The notes under the pieces: generated by a model
Databases searched by the model: none
Seen by the model: only the letters and a program-made list of their open reading frames with translations
Told to the model about the DNA's origin: nothing
Source of the DNA: JAJDTT01 sp965116695
GTDB taxonomy: Bacteria; Acidobacteriota; UBA6911; RPQK01; JAJDTT01
DNA length: 64,000 nucleotides
NCBI GenBank assembly: GCA_965116695.1
Contig: OZ220706.1
Coordinates: 5,208,001-5,272,000 of the forward strand
Reading direction: 5' to 3'
Part shown: positions 45,804-55,177 of the stretch, in pieces
Layout of the letters: each line of letters begins with the position of its first letter
How positions within the stretch are numbered: the stretch's first letter is position 1
Translations under genes and position numbers: made by a program

Positions 45804-47138
45804 ATGGCCGAGTTGCCGCCTGGACCGCGAGCCCCGCGCTTCTTCCAGATGTTCCAATGGATCTTCCGCCCCGTTCCGTTCCTGCGGACATGTGCCGAGA
45901 ACTACGGCGACGCCTTCACCCTTCGCCTGATCGGAACTCCGCCGGTAGTCTTTTTCAGCGATCCCGCGGCCATCAGGCAAATCTTTACCGGCGACCCCGA
46001 ACACCTGCGGGCCGGACAGGCCAACCGGGTGAGCTTGGAGCACATCCTGGGCCCCAACTCGATATTGCTGCTCGACGGCGCTCGGCACAAACGGGAACGC
46101 AAGTTGTTGATGCCGCCGTTCCACGGCGAACGAATGCGGTTGTACGGCGAATTGATGACCGGGATTACCGATCGTTCGATCGATTCCTGGCCGCTGGAAA
46201 GGTCGTTTCCAATTCATTCGCGCATGCAGCAAATCACCCTGGAAATCATTCTGCGCGCCGTTTTCGGAGTGGATGAGGGTCCACCGCTGTCGGACCTGCG
46301 CGCGCGGCTGATCCGTTGGTTGAACTTCATCGCGGGGCCGCTCGAGACATGGATCGGTCTTACACGACACCGCTACATTCCTCTTCGCGATCCCCTGCTC
46401 CGCCGCATCGACCGGCTCTTGTATGACCAGATCGCCTGCTGCAGAGAGTCACGGCGGAAGGAGCGGACCGACATCCTGGCCATGCTGGTCGCCGCGCGCG
46501 ACGAAGAGGGCCGCCCCATGAGCGACGAGGAAATCCGGGACGAAATCATCACCATGCTGGTGGCCGGACACGAAACGACGGCCACCTCACTGGCGTGGGT
46601 GATCTACCGCTTGTTGCAGAACCCGCAGGTGTTGTCCAAGGCCCGGGCCGAAGTGGAGTCGGTGACCGGGCAGGGACAGGAGGCGTCCGGGCCGGCCGGG
46701 GAGCAGGTCGCCGGACTCGGGTATCTGGACTCCGTCATCAAGGAGACGGCTCGGCTCAATCCGGTCCTGCCCATCGCGGCCCGCTTTCTTGGAAAGGACA
46801 TGCGCATCGGAAACCATGATTTGCCGGCCGGCAGCATCGTGTTGCCGTGCATCTACCTCACCCACCGCCGACCCGAGTTGTGGCCGGAACCGGAGGCGTT
46901 CAACCCCGGCCGGTTTCTGGGGCGCCGAGTCGATCCGTATACGTTCTTCCCGTTCGGCGGAGGCGTGCGCCACTGTCTCGGCGCGGCGTTCGCCAGCTAT
47001 GAGATGAAGATCGTACTGGCTCGCGTGTTGTCGCGCGTGGCGTTGCGGTTGGACCCTAGCCACACGGTTCGGGTGGTGCGGCGGGGCATTACATTTGCGC
47101 CATCCGGCGGCGTGCGAGTGATACGCGCGGCGGACTGA
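45804..47138 (+). CDS. Cytochrome P450
   Basis: A 444-residue soluble P450. The I-helix AGHETTATSLAW (oxygen-binding Thr), the K-helix VIKETARLNP (E-x-x-R) and the haem-binding loop FPFGGGVRHCLG with Cys391 are all intact. Class and redox partners are unknown; the nearest candidate electron carrier, the Rieske protein, lies 17 kb away. The N-terminus MAELPPGPRAPRFFQMFQWI has a proline-rich region without a membrane anchor. It is divergent from pckA with 112 bp between the start codons. The ribosome site is weak. Confidence 0.95.
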   Translation: MAELPPGPRAPRFFQMFQWIFRPVPFLRTCAENYGDAFTLRLIGTPPVVFFSDPAAIRQIFTGDPEHLRAGQANRVSLEHILGPNSILLLDGARHKRERKLLMPPFHGERMRLYGELMTGITDRSIDSWPLERSFPIHSRMQQITLEIILRAVFGVDEGPPLSDLRARLIRWLNFIAGPLETWIGLTRHRYIPLRDPLLRRIDRLLYDQIACCRESRRKERTDILAMLVAARDEEGRPMSDEEIRDEIITMLVAGHETTATSLAWVIYRLLQNPQVLSKARAEVESVTGQGQEASGPAGEQVAGLGYLDSVIKETARLNPVLPIAARFLGKDMRIGNHDLPAGSIVLPCIYLTHRRPELWPEPEAFNPGRFLGRRVDPYTFFPFGGGVRHCLGAAFASYEMKIVLARVLSRVALRLDPSHTVRVVRRGITFAPSGGVRVIRAAD

Positions 47139-47323
47139 GACGAGGCAGCGAAGATTCCGGATCGAGATCGCCGGCACAACGGGAGTGATCGACCGGCAGT
47201 TTCATCTATTGCCGGCAATCGGCGAGCAGGTACTTGTCGGACCTGCCGCGTCTCCATACAATTTCCTTCGAAATCAGATTCCCGGCCGGTCCCCGGCCTG
47301 AGAACAGGAGGTACGACCCCACC

Positions 47324-48898
47324 ATGATTCGGACCTGGACCGGCTGCCTGATTTGCCTCTTTTTGCTTTTTCCGGGCGGGGAACCCCTTGGAGAAGGGAA
47401 GATCCGCGTTCTCCTGATCGACGGGCAGAACAATCACAACTGGGTGGAGACCAGCGAGTCGCTCCGCGGCGCCCTGGAGCGCGCCGGACTGTTTCAGGTG
47501 GTCACTTCCAGCAGCCCGCCCAAAGATGCCGAATCGGACGCCTGGCGGCGGTGGCGGCCGGATTTCCGGGCGTTCGACGTGGTCGTCAGCAACTACAACG
47601 GTCAGTCCTGGCCCCGAGCGGTGCAGGAGGCATTGGAGGAGTACGTCCATTCCGGAGGGGGGCTGGCCATCGTCCACGCCGCCAACAACGCCTTTCCCGA
47701 ATGGGAGGAATACAACCGGATGATCGGCCTGGGCTGGCGGGGCCGGGACTACGGCGACGCCATCGCCGTCGACGACGCCAGCGGCCGGCTCCTGCGTATC
47801 GCTCAAGGCGCCGGAATCGGTGCCGGACACGGACGGCGCCATTCCTACCTGGTCCGGATCCGAAAGCCGGAGCATCCCATCATGAAGGGAATTCCGGCCC
47901 GCTGGATGCACGCCACCGACGAGCTGTATCACGGCCAGCGGGGACCCGCCTTGGACATGACGGTTCTGGCGTCCGCCTATTCGGACCCGAGGCAAGCCGG
48001 GTCGGGCCAGCACGAGCCCCTGGTCTGGGTGATTCCCTACGGCAAGGGCCGGGTCGTCACCAATCTCATGGGACACCACTGGCGCGGTCAGGAGCACCGG
48101 AACTCACTGCACTGCGTCGGCTTCCAGACCGTCTTCACCCGCAGCGTCGAGTGGTTGGCCCGGGACCGGGTCACCCTTCCCGTGCCCCATCGGTTTCCCA
48201 CCACGACGGAGGTCGTGATGGTGGACCTGACGCCGGCGCCCGGGCCCGAAGTGCCGGCGGGACACCGGCTGCTCTACTACCAGACGATGGGGAGCAAGGA
48301 GGCGCTCCGGGACTTCGTCTTCTCCGATCCGGCGGCGTGGCGCTACTCCGGCCGGAGCCAGGGGGAGCCGGCGCTCGAGCATTTCCAGAAGAGCCGGTAC
48401 GATCCGCCGCACCGGTCCCCCCTGAACATCGCCTTGGTCGACGGTCAGCAGTTCGGCAGTTTCGTGGCGGACCTGCGGGTCCGGCAGACGGGCCGGGAAT
48501 ACGGTCACCGGGATCTCTGCTTCTTTTTCGGGTTCCAGGATCCGGCGCATTTCTACTACGCCCACATCGCTTCCAAGTCCGACGACCACGCCCACAACAT
48601 ATTCGTGGTCAACGGCCAGGCGCGGGTGAAGATCTCCACGACGACCACCGCCGGACACGACTGGGGCGAGCGGGATTGGCACCAGGTCCGGATCCGGCGG
48701 GATCTGGAGAGCGGCTCCATTCAGGTCTTCGTCAACGACCTGTCCGAGCCCATCATGACTGCCCGGGACAGGACGTTCGCGGAAGGCTGGATCGGCGTGG
48801 GCTCGTTCGACGACACCGGAAAGGTGTCCCGGATTCGCATCTGGTCGCCGGAATTCGTGAGCAGGAGCATCGACTTTTTTTCCGGATCCGGCGACTGA
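47324..48898 (+). CDS. ThuA-domain secreted protein with C-terminal DUF1080/LamG-like domain
   Basis: A 524-residue protein. After a signal peptide (MIRTWTGCLICLFLLFPGG) comes a ThuA domain (about 26-265): IRVLLIDGQNNHNWVETSES, GLAIVHAANNAFPEWEEYNR and WVIPYGKGRVVTNLMGHHW, a class I glutamine amidotransferase-like fold linked to sugar use. A beta-sandwich domain (about 300-524) of the DUF1080/LamG type follows: HRDLCFFFGFQDPAHFYY and IQVFVNDLSEPIMTARD. The start at 47324 has a consensus AGGAGGT site; upstream in-frame codons from 47234 are rejected. Substrate unknown. Confidence 0.88.
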   Translation: MIRTWTGCLICLFLLFPGGEPLGEGKIRVLLIDGQNNHNWVETSESLRGALERAGLFQVVTSSSPPKDAESDAWRRWRPDFRAFDVVVSNYNGQSWPRAVQEALEEYVHSGGGLAIVHAANNAFPEWEEYNRMIGLGWRGRDYGDAIAVDDASGRLLRIAQGAGIGAGHGRRHSYLVRIRKPEHPIMKGIPARWMHATDELYHGQRGPALDMTVLASAYSDPRQAGSGQHEPLVWVIPYGKGRVVTNLMGHHWRGQEHRNSLHCVGFQTVFTRSVEWLARDRVTLPVPHRFPTTTEVVMVDLTPAPGPEVPAGHRLLYYQTMGSKEALRDFVFSDPAAWRYSGRSQGEPALEHFQKSRYDPPHRSPLNIALVDGQQFGSFVADLRVRQTGREYGHRDLCFFFGFQDPAHFYYAHIASKSDDHAHNIFVVNGQARVKISTTTTAGHDWGERDWHQVRIRRDLESGSIQVFVNDLSEPIMTARDRTFAEGWIGVGSFDDTGKVSRIRIWSPEFVSRSIDFFSGSGD

Positions 48899-48946
48899 TT
48901 CGGAGACGGCTTCTCTCCTCCCAAGCGACGAACTTGAGGAGAACGG

Positions 48947-50860
48947 ATGGACGAGTTGGCGCACCATGCAGATCAGCACAGCTTCATTGATGCTGTGCTC
49001 GACGACCTGCGAGCCCTTCGTCAGATGCTCGAGCAGGACAAGATCGAGCCGGGTCCGCCGCGGATCGGCATCGAGCAGGAACTCTTCCTGGTGGACGATT
49101 CCTGGCAGCCGGCTCCCTTGGGTCCCCGGATTCTGAAGGACTGCCGGGACTCCCACGTCACTCCCGAGCTGGGACGGTTCAACTTGGAAATCAACTTCGA
49201 TCCCTTGGAGTTCCGGGGCGGCTGTCTGGCCGAGTTGGAGCGCCAGCTCAATGAATCGATCGCGGAGTTGGCGGCTACGGCCCGCACCCACGGGGCGCGA
49301 ATCCTGCTGGCGGGCATCCTGCCGACCCTGACCCTGTCGCACCTCACGATGCGGAACATGAGTCCGCAACAGCGCTACCATACCCTCTCGGAGGCCATCA
49401 CCAGACTGCGCGGCGAGACGCATTCCCTGCGGATCCGGGGGATCGACGAACTGATGGTCACGGTCAAAACCATCATGCTGGAGGCCTGCAACACCAGCTT
49501 CCAAGTGCACCTCCAAGTCCCCCCGGATCAGTTTCCCCGGTACTACAACATCGCCCAACTGGCCACGGCCCCGGTGCTGGCGGCCGCCGTCAACTCTCCC
49601 CTCCTGCTGAGCAAGAGGCTGTGGCGGGAAACCCGAATCGCCCTCTTCCAACTCTCGGTCGACACGCGGCGGCCCTCCGCCTATCCACGGAGTTCGCGGC
49701 CCCGCGTCGGCTTCGGCGACCGCTGGGTTCGCGACTCGGTGCTGGACATTTTCCGGGAGGACGTGACCCGTTTCCGGGCCCTGATGAACATGGAGAGCAC
49801 GGAGGACCCCTTCGAGGCGCTGTCCCGCAACCGCTTGCCCAAGCTCAAGGCGCTCAGCATGTTCAACGGCACCGTCTACCGTTGGAACCGGCCCTGCTAC
49901 GGAGTTCACGAGGGCCGCGCCCATTTGCGCATCGAGCATCGGGTCCTTCCGTCCGGTCCCTCTGTAGTGGACGAGGTGGCCAATGCCGCTTTCTTCTGCG
50001 GGCTGGTCACCGGCCTTGCCCAGGAGCACCAGGACGTCACCGCCCGGATCTCCTTCGCGGAGGTCAAGTCCAACTTCCAGTCGGCCGCTCGATTGGGGCT
50101 GAAGGCGCAGTTGAACTGGCTGGACGGAGAGTCCATGTCCGCCCCGGAACTGATTCGCCGGCAGCTTCTGCCCGTGGCCAGGGAGGGTCTCCGACACCGG
50201 GGGATCCGCGGCGAGGACATCAAGCGTTATCTGGACGTCATCGAAAAACGGGTGGAGAAGGGGCAGACGGGTGCGGATTGGCTGCTGCGATCGTATTCGC
50301 GGATGGGAGGCGGCCGGCGCCGGGGAGAGAATCTCGTGGCTCTGACCGCGGCGACCTACCGACGCCAGACGCGGGGGAGGCCCGTCCATTCCTGGCCCTT
50401 GGCCGAACCGGACGAGGGCGGCGACTGGCGCGCCCACTACAAGCGGATCGAGCAGTACATGACCACGGAGGTCTTCACCGTCCAGCCGGAGGATCCCATC
50501 GACCTGGCGGCCAACATCATGGATTGGGAGCGGGTCCGGCACATCCCGGTGGAAGATGAACGGAACCGGCTGGTCGGCCTAGTCTCCTATCGCGCCATAT
50601 TCAGCTTCTTCATCCGCCAGGGCGCCGGCCAACGCAAGGTGGAGCCGGTCCGCCGGATCATGAAGCCGGACCCCATCACCGTGACTCCCGAGACGTTGAC
50701 GGTGGACGCCATCGCCATCATGCGGCGAGAGAAGATCGGGTGCCTGCCGGTGGTCCAAGACGATCGGCTGGTGGGGATCGTCACCTACCGGGACTTCCTG
50801 GAAGTCGCCGGCCAACTGCTGGAGCAGCAGTTGAGGGCCGGTGGTCAGGGCCGGGATTGA
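48947..50860 (+). CDS. GCS2-type carboxylate-amine ligase fused to a CBS domain pair
   Basis: A 637-residue cytoplasmic protein. Residues about 30-420 match the glutamate-cysteine ligase type 2/YbdK family: RIGIEQELFLVDDSW near 37 and PELGRFNLEINFDPLEF near 72, with LRIEHRVLPSGPSVVDEVAN near 325. The C-terminus has two CBS motifs: YMTTEVFTVQPEDPIDLAAN (about 504) and RIMKPDPITVTPETLTVDAI (about 571). CBS pairs usually sense adenine nucleotides, so ligase activity may respond to energy state. The RBS GAGGAG supports the start. The reaction product (gamma-glutamyl peptide or other) is unknown. Confidence 0.87.
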   Translation: MDELAHHADQHSFIDAVLDDLRALRQMLEQDKIEPGPPRIGIEQELFLVDDSWQPAPLGPRILKDCRDSHVTPELGRFNLEINFDPLEFRGGCLAELERQLNESIAELAATARTHGARILLAGILPTLTLSHLTMRNMSPQQRYHTLSEAITRLRGETHSLRIRGIDELMVTVKTIMLEACNTSFQVHLQVPPDQFPRYYNIAQLATAPVLAAAVNSPLLLSKRLWRETRIALFQLSVDTRRPSAYPRSSRPRVGFGDRWVRDSVLDIFREDVTRFRALMNMESTEDPFEALSRNRLPKLKALSMFNGTVYRWNRPCYGVHEGRAHLRIEHRVLPSGPSVVDEVANAAFFCGLVTGLAQEHQDVTARISFAEVKSNFQSAARLGLKAQLNWLDGESMSAPELIRRQLLPVAREGLRHRGIRGEDIKRYLDVIEKRVEKGQTGADWLLRSYSRMGGGRRRGENLVALTAATYRRQTRGRPVHSWPLAEPDEGGDWRAHYKRIEQYMTTEVFTVQPEDPIDLAANIMDWERVRHIPVEDERNRLVGLVSYRAIFSFFIRQGAGQRKVEPVRRIMKPDPITVTPETLTVDAIAIMRREKIGCLPVVQDDRLVGIVTYRDFLEVAGQLLEQQLRAGGQGRD

Positions 50861-50895
50861 AGGTCCGGACCGCCACCCTGCAGTGGGACGGCCTC

Positions 50896-52194
50896 CTACT
50901 TGTCCGAGCTTCCCGAACCACTCCGTCCGGTCCCGCGCCCGTAGCCATGGTGCAGTATTGCGGCGGCTGCGAGCCCCACGGTGGCCAGGCCCGAGAGCAG
51001 GAGGAAGGTGTTTTGATGCCCGCCGATGCCGGGTGTCGCGTCCAGCAGCCGCCCGGCGATCATGTTGTAGAAGATGTCCGGCGTGTAGCCGACGAGGGAG
51101 ATCACGCCGACCGCGGTCCCGGTCAGCGCGTGCGGAACACGCGTCTGCTCCAGGAGCGCGGAGTAGAGGCCGCGCAGGGCGTACACGCCAACGACCGTCA
51201 CGATCAGATTCGCGTACAGGATCAGCACCAGTTCGGGACGGGTTCCAAGGAATGCCAGAGCGCCCCAGCACGCGGCGAGGGAGGTAAACAGCGCCGTGAT
51301 CGTCCAGGCGATGCCGAACCGGTCGCCCACGATCCCGGCGAGGATAGCGGCGCCGGGACGGAGGTAGCCCATGGTGGCGGCGAAGCCGGCGGCGCCGGCT
51401 TCATTCATTCCCAGCACTTCGTAGTAGTAGAGGGAGTAGTTGTCGAGGCCCTTGAAGCCGCAATAGGCGCAGATCAAGACGACGGCCTGTAGCCACACCG
51501 CCCGAATGCCCAGGACCCGCTTGACGTTCGACCAGGTTGGCCGCTGCCGTTTTGGCTCAACGGCGGCCGTCTCGGGTATGAGCCACCACACCGCTGCGGC
51601 CGCCGCCAGAGTGGAGACGGTGTAGAACAGGATGACCGCCTGCAGGGCGGCTGCGCGTTCGGCCGGGTCGGCGAGCGCCGGATCGGCGCCGATCCGGAGG
51701 CTGAACAAGAGGACGCCGGCGCTGGCGAACAGAGCCGCGATCAGACCGCGGCCGCCGTCCAGGAGGCCGAACCCCCGGCCCTGATTCAGTCGTCCACCCC
51801 ACATCCGGGTCGCCCGGATCAAGGCGCACCAGAAGAGGAGTACGCTGGTCACCCCCCAAAAGGCGTACAGGATCGACATGCCCAGGATCCCGGGCAGGGT
51901 CATGAGATAGAGACCGCCCGCGGCCGTGACCACAAGTGAAATGCTCATCAACTTCCGGGCCGAGAAGCGGTCGGCGAGAATCCCGCCCGGGAAATAGCAG
52001 AGCATCGCGGTGATGCCGTAGGGTGCGAAGATGTCGCCCAGGTCGGCGTTGGAAAAGCCGAACACTTCGAGCACCGTCGGGCGGAAGAAGCGGAGCACGT
52101 GAAACGGCAGGCTGTACACCAATTCCCCGGCAAGAACCAGGACGAACATGGTGAGAATGCGCGAGCGCGCCTCGGTCGAGATGGGATTTCGCAT
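50896..52194 (-). CDS. MFS transporter
   Basis: A 432-residue inner-membrane protein with about 12 hydrophobic segments. FGFSNADLGDIFAPYGITAM and LCYFPGGILADRFSARKLM (about 43-80) form the conserved loop between helices 2 and 3 (G-x-x-x-D-R). RGLIAALFASAGVLLF and GAAILAGIVGDRFGIAWTIT are later symmetric elements. The subfamily and ligand are unknown. It follows the 917-residue two-propeller gene by 36 bp on the same strand (that gene is upstream), so it may import its products. A 1117-codon shadow frame across both genes is not real. Confidence 0.88.
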   Translation of the reverse strand: MRNPISTEARSRILTMFVLVLAGELVYSLPFHVLRFFRPTVLEVFGFSNADLGDIFAPYGITAMLCYFPGGILADRFSARKLMSISLVVTAAGGLYLMTLPGILGMSILYAFWGVTSVLLFWCALIRATRMWGGRLNQGRGFGLLDGGRGLIAALFASAGVLLFSLRIGADPALADPAERAAALQAVILFYTVSTLAAAAAVWWLIPETAAVEPKRQRPTWSNVKRVLGIRAVWLQAVVLICAYCGFKGLDNYSLYYYEVLGMNEAGAAGFAATMGYLRPGAAILAGIVGDRFGIAWTITALFTSLAACWGALAFLGTRPELVLILYANLIVTVVGVYALRGLYSALLEQTRVPHALTGTAVGVISLVGYTPDIFYNMIAGRLLDATPGIGGHQNTFLLLSGLATVGLAAAAILHHGYGRGTGRSGSGSSDK

Positions 52195-52230
52195 GGGACC
52201 GGAATCCGGCCGGGCCGCGGCTTTGCGGCA

Positions 52231-54984
52231 TCACCGGAAAGAGAAACTGTAGAGCCGGGCGCGACCCTGCAAACGGAATCGCAGCCGGAGCGGGTCTCCT
52301 CCCGTGGGAAGACTGAGCTGCCTGCCCCCATAGGGCCAGGAGACCGGGACCGCCAGGCCGTCTCCGGTCACGGCGTTGCTCCGGGTCACGATCCGGTCGT
52401 CCTGCAATAGCTCCACCTGAATCCGGCCCCGGCCCCGGGAGAGTCCCGTTGCATTCAGTTCCAACTCCAGGGGCGCCCCCGTGGGCTTCAGCGGAATGGT
52501 GGTCCAGGAGCCGGATTCGGATCCTTCCGCTACCGACAGGCTGACGAACCCGTCCCGCCGGATGGTGGCCAGACCGGTATGCATGGGTGTGTGGATCCAA
52601 TCGTGGAACCATCCGATGGTGGTCGCGCTGCCGGAATAGTAGATCCAGAATTCGCCGTCGACGTCCAAGGGGACGTTCACGGGAGAGACCCAGCCGGCGT
52701 CCCATTCTCCCTCCCGGCCCAGTTCGATCACCGGCTCCCCGTCGAAGACATGGACGAAATTGAGTCCGTCCCGGCTGACGATCAACTGCTGGGGCATCCG
52801 GTGATCGGGGCCCCAGATGTCGAACATGCCGGGATACAGGCCGCCGTCCAGCCAGACCGAGGTCAGGTGCTGCTCCGCTTCCAGGCCGGCCCGGGGGAAC
52901 ATGTTGGGGTTCCTGGGATCGCTGGTCCATTCCAGAAGGTCGGAGCTCCAGTAGACGCAGGTCATCCGGACCGAGCGGTAGGTCTCCCGCCCGCAGTGGG
53001 AGTACACCTTCCATCTCCGCTCCGGATTGGTCTCCAGGGTGTCGTAGAAGAAGTTGCGCCGGTCGCCGAACGACATCCGGACACGCCCTCCGTAGGTCCA
53101 GTGAATGCCGTCGGAAGAATAGAGCAGGGGATTGCCCCGCGTGGCCACGATGGCCTTGTAGCGGCGCTCCGGATTCGTCTCCCGGTCGTCCTTGATCACC
53201 ATGGGCATGTAGGCGCTGTTGCCTTCCCCGCCCATGTCCATGATGTTGTTGGCCCTGGAGCCCTTGTATTCCACCTGGTTCAGATGGGGCTTGACCCATT
53301 TCACCCCGTCCCGGCTTTCGGCGTAGCCCACGTAGTGAGGCGACCGCTGGTTGGCCGCGTATTCCCGGGAGAGGCCCGAATACCACATCCGGAAGCGGCC
53401 CTCGTCGTAGAGGACTTCGCCGTAGGCGTGGGCCCGGAGGTCGTCGAAGCTGCCCGGAGGTCCGGTTCTCAGAACCGGATTGGCCGGGTGCTTTTTCATG
53501 GGATGGAGGCTCTCGACCAGTCCGTCGGCGGCGCTCACCTCCAACATGTCCAGGAACAGCACTTTGCGGCCCGATTCCACTTTGAGGTCCGGGACCGCCA
53601 GCGAGTCGAAGAAGACGCCGCCACCGGTGGAGGCGGTGGCGGCCAGGGTCATTCCCAGGCTCCCGGAGCCCGGCGAGACCTGCTTCTGGACCGTGTGGAA
53701 GTCGCTCAGGGCGGGTCCGGCGGACAGCTCGTTGGTCGGAATGTTGGTGGCCTCTTTGTGGAGCAGCGGGTCCCCGGCCAGGGTCCGGCTTTCGTACGGG
53801 GCGCTGAACCGGGTTCCCAGCCAACGGGAATAAAAGGTGTGGCCGCGCGTCGAATTGGACCAGAAGACCCAGGCGACGCCGTGTTCGTCGCGGGCCAGTT
53901 GGGGGCGGTGGAACTTGTCCCGGCCGTAGTGCAGCGGCTTCCGGGTCCAGTCCCGGCCGTCGAAATAGCAGTAGAGAATGATGTGCTCCGACTTCTCGAA
54001 GACCACCAGCGCCCGTTTGCCCCACCCGACCACGCTGTAGTTGACGAAGCCGGTCCCGCTCCAGGGGCCGTGCGGCAGGATCCGGGTCAGGTCCCGGTCC
54101 TCGGCGAAGGACCGGGCCAGGTCGGGGATCTGGAGATAGTAGAGGAGCCAGGAGTCGTCGCGGGAGAACGCCATGTGGAGCGTGCCGCCGGGGTCCAGGT
54201 CCATCACCGGCGCCCGGAAGGCGCCCGGCAGGGTCAGGACCTTGCGGGTCCAACCCCGGTCTGACGGGGTGGCCATCCAGATCTCGTCCGACTCCTTGCG
54301 TCCGTTGTGGCGGTCGTACGCGACTCCGCCGTCCTGCAGGCGCGAGTGGCCGTCCGCGACCGGAGACGCCTGACTGTAGGCAATCCAGAGCCGACCCGCT
54401 TCGTCGACGGCCAGATCCCCCATTCGAGGTTCCTTCGCCGAGTCGTCGACCCGCCGGGCCGGCGCCCAGTTGCCGGCGTCCCGGATCCTGCCGGACGCGC
54501 CGGCTCCCGAGACGTCGCAACGGCTGTACCAGATGGCGTCCGGACCGGTGCCCTGCCAGATCAGGTGCAGGACGTCGTCTCCGTCGAGGACGAAGCTCAC
54601 CGCGCTGGCGCCGCCTTCCGCTCCGGCGATGCGATTCCCGGGGGACCCTCCCGCCAGCGGCACGGGCGGGTGAAAGTCGCCGGCGAACTCGGGGTCTCCG
54701 CTCTTGGAGACGGCCAGAAAGATGGTCCTGCCGCCCGGGGACTTGCCGTCGTAGGCGACGAACCAGAGCCCAGCCTGGTTCCGCCCGATCTGCCGGCCGT
54801 TGGAGTGGGGGAAGGGAACGGCGCCTCCGCTGCCGCCGACTTTCAGGGTCACGACCGCCGGCACGGACTCCGCCAGGAGAAGAATTGAAAACACAGAGGC
54901 GAATAACCAAGTGCGGCCGGTCGGTTTTGCCGTTTTGCGTTTCCCACGCACGGTTGCAAGATGATGGGAATCGGCAGGCACCAT
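52231..54984 (-). CDS. Secreted protein with two beta-propeller-like regions (BNR-type and GH32/GH43-like)
   Basis: A 917-residue protein with an N-terminal hydrophobic segment (LFASVFSILLLAESVPAVV, about 27-45) as signal or anchor. Residues about 60-400 resemble sialidase-type propellers, with repeats such as LWIAYSQASPVADGHSRLQD and VAWVFWSNSTRGHTFYSRWL. Residues about 480-790 resemble five-bladed glycosidase folds with SRDGVKW, SSDGIHW and SSDLLEW motifs and FRMWYSGLSREYAANQ. A beta-rich C-terminal domain (about 800-917) ends it. Catalytic residues cannot be assigned. Start 54984 has a CAGGAGAG site. Transcribed towards the MFS gene. Confidence 0.75.
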   Translation of the reverse strand: MVPADSHHLATVRGKRKTAKPTGRTWLFASVFSILLLAESVPAVVTLKVGGSGGAVPFPHSNGRQIGRNQAGLWFVAYDGKSPGGRTIFLAVSKSGDPEFAGDFHPPVPLAGGSPGNRIAGAEGGASAVSFVLDGDDVLHLIWQGTGPDAIWYSRCDVSGAGASGRIRDAGNWAPARRVDDSAKEPRMGDLAVDEAGRLWIAYSQASPVADGHSRLQDGGVAYDRHNGRKESDEIWMATPSDRGWTRKVLTLPGAFRAPVMDLDPGGTLHMAFSRDDSWLLYYLQIPDLARSFAEDRDLTRILPHGPWSGTGFVNYSVVGWGKRALVVFEKSEHIILYCYFDGRDWTRKPLHYGRDKFHRPQLARDEHGVAWVFWSNSTRGHTFYSRWLGTRFSAPYESRTLAGDPLLHKEATNIPTNELSAGPALSDFHTVQKQVSPGSGSLGMTLAATASTGGGVFFDSLAVPDLKVESGRKVLFLDMLEVSAADGLVESLHPMKKHPANPVLRTGPPGSFDDLRAHAYGEVLYDEGRFRMWYSGLSREYAANQRSPHYVGYAESRDGVKWVKPHLNQVEYKGSRANNIMDMGGEGNSAYMPMVIKDDRETNPERRYKAIVATRGNPLLYSSDGIHWTYGGRVRMSFGDRRNFFYDTLETNPERRWKVYSHCGRETYRSVRMTCVYWSSDLLEWTSDPRNPNMFPRAGLEAEQHLTSVWLDGGLYPGMFDIWGPDHRMPQQLIVSRDGLNFVHVFDGEPVIELGREGEWDAGWVSPVNVPLDVDGEFWIYYSGSATTIGWFHDWIHTPMHTGLATIRRDGFVSLSVAEGSESGSWTTIPLKPTGAPLELELNATGLSRGRGRIQVELLQDDRIVTRSNAVTGDGLAVPVSWPYGGRQLSLPTGGDPLRLRFRLQGRARLYSFSFR

Positions 54985-55177
54985 CGTTCAGCTCTCCTGA
55001 GTAGTAGTGACCTTACGCCCCGTGGCGTGAGGATCGTACCAGAGTTCGTTCGGGGACGGGATTCTGTCGCCCCAAACCTCAGTGAGTGAAGGAGATATGG
55101 TTTCGGTCCGTCGAAAACAGGTTGCCCGCCGGCTTTTCCCCGGTCCGGGACTTGGGTTATATTTCAAGAAGGTCTCC

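Noticed and set aside
51557..54910. A 1117-codon minus-strand frame
   Set aside because: It crosses two real genes in the wrong frame, is extremely rich in Arg/Gly/Pro, and the 917- and 432-residue proteins in other frames have clear motifs and ribosome sites.
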